Below, one piece after another: positions 62,155 through 64,000 of a stretch of DNA of 64,000 nucleotides. Numbering within the stretch: the stretch's first letter is position 1; each line of letters starts with the position of its first letter. This DNA is from an uncultured Collinsella sp. (GTDB taxonomy: Bacteria; Actinomycetota; Coriobacteriia; Coriobacteriales; Coriobacteriaceae). Under the pieces are notes generated by a model that saw only the letters and a list, made by a program, of their open reading frames with translations, was not told the DNA's origin and ran no database searches. The stretch spans positions 1 to 64,000 of the forward strand of contig URPK01000012.1 of NCBI GenBank assembly GCA_900549715.1, written 5' to 3'. A program made the position numbers and the translations under genes.

Positions 62155-63723
62155 TTAGCTGGTGTGGCGCCAGCGAGGGTCGGTGAGTGTACGTGCCACA
62201 CCCAGACCAACGGGCAAAAACGCGACGATGAGCACTGCACGCACAAACCAACCGAGCATATTGACCGTATCGAAGGTGCACATGTAGTACATCGAGCGAT
62301 ACAGATACAGGCCCGGCACCATAATGACAATCGATGGCACCGTGAGGGCGATACGTGGGTAGGTGAGCTTGACTTCGGCCAAGCTTGCCAGCAGTCCCGA
62401 TACCAGCGCGCCGATAAACGCTGCCGCCTCGGGAGGCATACCTACGCTCAGGCCCAGAAAGGGAAACAGCGTCGGCGCATCGACAAGCGTAAGGCGCAAG
62501 GTATTGGACACGGCGCCGATCAGCCCAGCTGCCGCGGCCATCTTTACCGGGCTGTTGAACATCACCGAGAAGCCGAATACGCCAACGAAGCTCATCACCA
62601 CACGCAGGAGCGTAAGGGCAAGCGGCGAAAGGCCGAGCGGGGCAAAATCATCCGGTGCCAGCCCCACACATTCGGCAACCATCCAGCCTACGAGGGTCGC
62701 CATCACAATAATCGACACAGCATACGAAAGACGCTCGATGCCGCTTCGCATATCGAGCTTTGCGATGTCGAGGCCTGCCGTAATGAGGGGAAAGCCGGGA
62801 ATCACAAAGAGCATGGCGCCGATATAGCCTTCTTGGTGCGACATTGCCCCCGGTACGACCTGGCCAAGGCCGAGCAATGCCAGCAGATACGAAACGCAAG
62901 CGAGCGCAACGCCCGTCGTCAGCGCGCTAAACTGGCCAAGACCCTGCTTGAAAATATGAGAGCGAGCAAAGTTGCCGACACCAGCGCCTACGAATGCGCA
63001 GGCCATCTCGATAGGGCCGCCGCCGAGCAAAAAGACGAAAGCGCCGCAAGCACAGGCTGCCGCAAGGCCCTGTTGCCAGGGAGAGTAATCGGGCCTTGAG
63101 CTCTCAACGGTCCTGAGCATCTCGTGATACTCGTGTACCGTGAAGCGACGACCATAGGTCTCGATTTCCTTGAGGAAACTCTCCATCATCCAAATGCGAT
63201 GGGTATTGACTCCCGTTGTGGGCAGGCTGACAACCTCGTTAAAGCAGTGGCCATCTTCGATGCAAGTGCACTCAAACGACAGAAGGCTCAGGTCGACGTG
63301 AATCGTGACGCCGAGTACGGCAGCAACACGATTCATGGTATCGCGCACGCGCCAGGCACCTGTTCCGCTTGCAAGCATAAGCATGCCGGTGCGGCAGATG
63401 ATGGATGACTTATCGGTGAGCGGAGCATCGACGGCAAGCTCATCGCCTGCCGTCACGATCTGGTGCCAATCAGTTTTCATATGGAGCGCGCCGGCACGAA
63501 CGCCGTGGTGCATGGGGGCTCTCGAAAGCAGCGAGTCAAGGCGCGAAGGCTGTGGGGGCTCCGCTGATCCGACCTCAACCTCATCAGCCTCTTCATCGAC
63601 CAGATCAAAGGAATCAAGCGGCGCTGGCTCGCGACGGTCGATCAGCTCCTCGTCCTCATCATCAAAGTAGTTGAACTGATCGAGCATGTCCTCTTCGATT
63701 GCGCGCTCGCTCGCGTCGTCCAT
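62155..63723 (-). CDS. Threonine/serine exporter family protein (ThrE-like)
   Basis: This 522-residue protein has an acidic N-terminal tail of about 75 residues (DQFNYFDDEDEELIDRREPA), then a ThrE DUF1212-type domain (RTGMLMLASGTGAWRVRDTM, near 115) with five or more helices, and a DUF3815-type second membrane domain (LSVGMPPEAAAFIGALVSGL). The C. glutamicum ThrE with the same two-domain order exports Thr and Ser. ATG 63723 follows GGAAGGGAG. The acidic tail is unusually long. Confidence 0.87.
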   Translation of the reverse strand: MDDASERAIEEDMLDQFNYFDDEDEELIDRREPAPLDSFDLVDEEADEVEVGSAEPPQPSRLDSLLSRAPMHHGVRAGALHMKTDWHQIVTAGDELAVDAPLTDKSSIICRTGMLMLASGTGAWRVRDTMNRVAAVLGVTIHVDLSLLSFECTCIEDGHCFNEVVSLPTTGVNTHRIWMMESFLKEIETYGRRFTVHEYHEMLRTVESSRPDYSPWQQGLAAACACGAFVFLLGGGPIEMACAFVGAGVGNFARSHIFKQGLGQFSALTTGVALACVSYLLALLGLGQVVPGAMSHQEGYIGAMLFVIPGFPLITAGLDIAKLDMRSGIERLSYAVSIIVMATLVGWMVAECVGLAPDDFAPLGLSPLALTLLRVVMSFVGVFGFSVMFNSPVKMAAAAGLIGAVSNTLRLTLVDAPTLFPFLGLSVGMPPEAAAFIGALVSGLLASLAEVKLTYPRIALTVPSIVIMVPGLYLYRSMYYMCTFDTVNMLGWFVRAVLIVAFLPVGLGVARTLTDPRWRHTS

Positions 63724-63930
63724 ACAGATGCTCCCTTCCTGCCGACTAACCCCCATCCTAGGCAGCAACGGCTAAAGGAAACATAAAAGAGACGGCTGTC
63801 ATGCGAGCCATGTGCGCAATATCCGTTGGGTAGTCGTTTAAGAACGTCCCCAATGACTACATCGATGTTTTGGCAACGCCAGACACTATGACCCAATCCA
63901 GGGGCACGGAAACGACAGGAGCCCCCGCTC

Positions 63931-64000
63931 GTGACCGCGGGTCGGGGCTGCGACAATGTTGTTGAAGTGCCAGAGGCGCAGCCGCGCCGCAACGAGGTTG
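63931..64000 (+). CDS. Possible CDS start at the right edge (partial)
   Basis: GTG 63931 is preceded 9 nt upstream by ACAGGAG and opens a frame to the window end reading MTAGRGCDNVVEVPEAQPRR and beyond. It is too short for assignment; it is divergent from the ThrE-type gene. It could equally be chance. Confidence 0.3.
   Translation, partial: MTAGRGCDNVVEVPEAQPRRNEV

Overview
The window is a GC-rich bacterial chromosome segment. Protein families, gene order and the style of its intergenic hairpins suggest a gut Coriobacteriia, most probably Collinsella or a close relative; this assignment is inference, because no 16S rRNA gene is present. The backbone is the tuf-rpmG-tRNA(Trp)-secE-nusG-rplKA and rplJL / rpoBC information-processing cluster, all on the minus strand. 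The usual order is kept, but rplKA (38.5-39.7 kb) is separated from rplJL (11.8-12.8 kb) by about 25 kb of unrelated genes, and rplL is separated from rpoB by galU.

Layout. 0.4-2.0 kb: ECF sigma factor with a membrane-anchored partner. 2.3-10.3 kb: rpoC, rpoB. 10.5-12.8 kb: galU, rplL, rplJ with an L10-type leader. 13.3-26.9 kb: metabolism and transport (aminotransferase, DNA glycosylase, GH13 amylase, MFS exporter, fused FeoA-FeoB, esterase, PTS EIIA, OatA-type acyltransferase, asnS). 27.1-31.9 kb: WYL-like regulator, a complete three-gene ABC importer (lipoprotein, permease, ATPase) and an MscS channel. 32.0-34.6 kb: a cytoplasmic BMP-type sensor fused to a ParB-like region, translationally coupled to a metallophosphoesterase. 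34.8-36.5 kb: second ECF sigma/membrane-partner pair. 36.85-38.3 kb: a decayed leucine operon (leuA' joined to leuB') behind an apparently intact leader-peptide attenuator. 38.5-42.8 kb: ribosomal and translation genes with four tRNAs. 42.8-47.5 kb: an accessory island with repeat arrays, a DUF262/HNH protein, tRNA-Thr and a one-gene HTH plus HipA-like kinase under its own operators. 47.5-53.0 kb: disA-ispD-ispF-cysS-rlmB-yacP. 53.2-58.3 kb: mntP, hipBA, pepD and an RHH/PIN toxin-antitoxin pair. 58.4-63.7 kb: clpC, a DUF2798 membrane protein and a ThrE-type exporter. A further reading frame may begin at the right edge.

The most unusual signal is non-coding. Several hairpin families with fixed architecture occupy the spaces between transcription units. 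The clearest is a 17-bp motif, RTCTCRATCTGTAACAG, that alternates in orientation at exactly 40-bp steps. It forms one array of four arms (36.7 kb) and one of six arms (43.3 kb), with unrelated 23-nt spacers. Other families are a 67-bp inverted repeat (21+25+21) in two copies, five hairpins built on GGGGACAGGCACC, a four-copy GAGCGTGGATAATC cluster, and a 200-bp inverted duplication covering the rplJ promoter. No transposase or obvious cognate protein for any of them is in the window.
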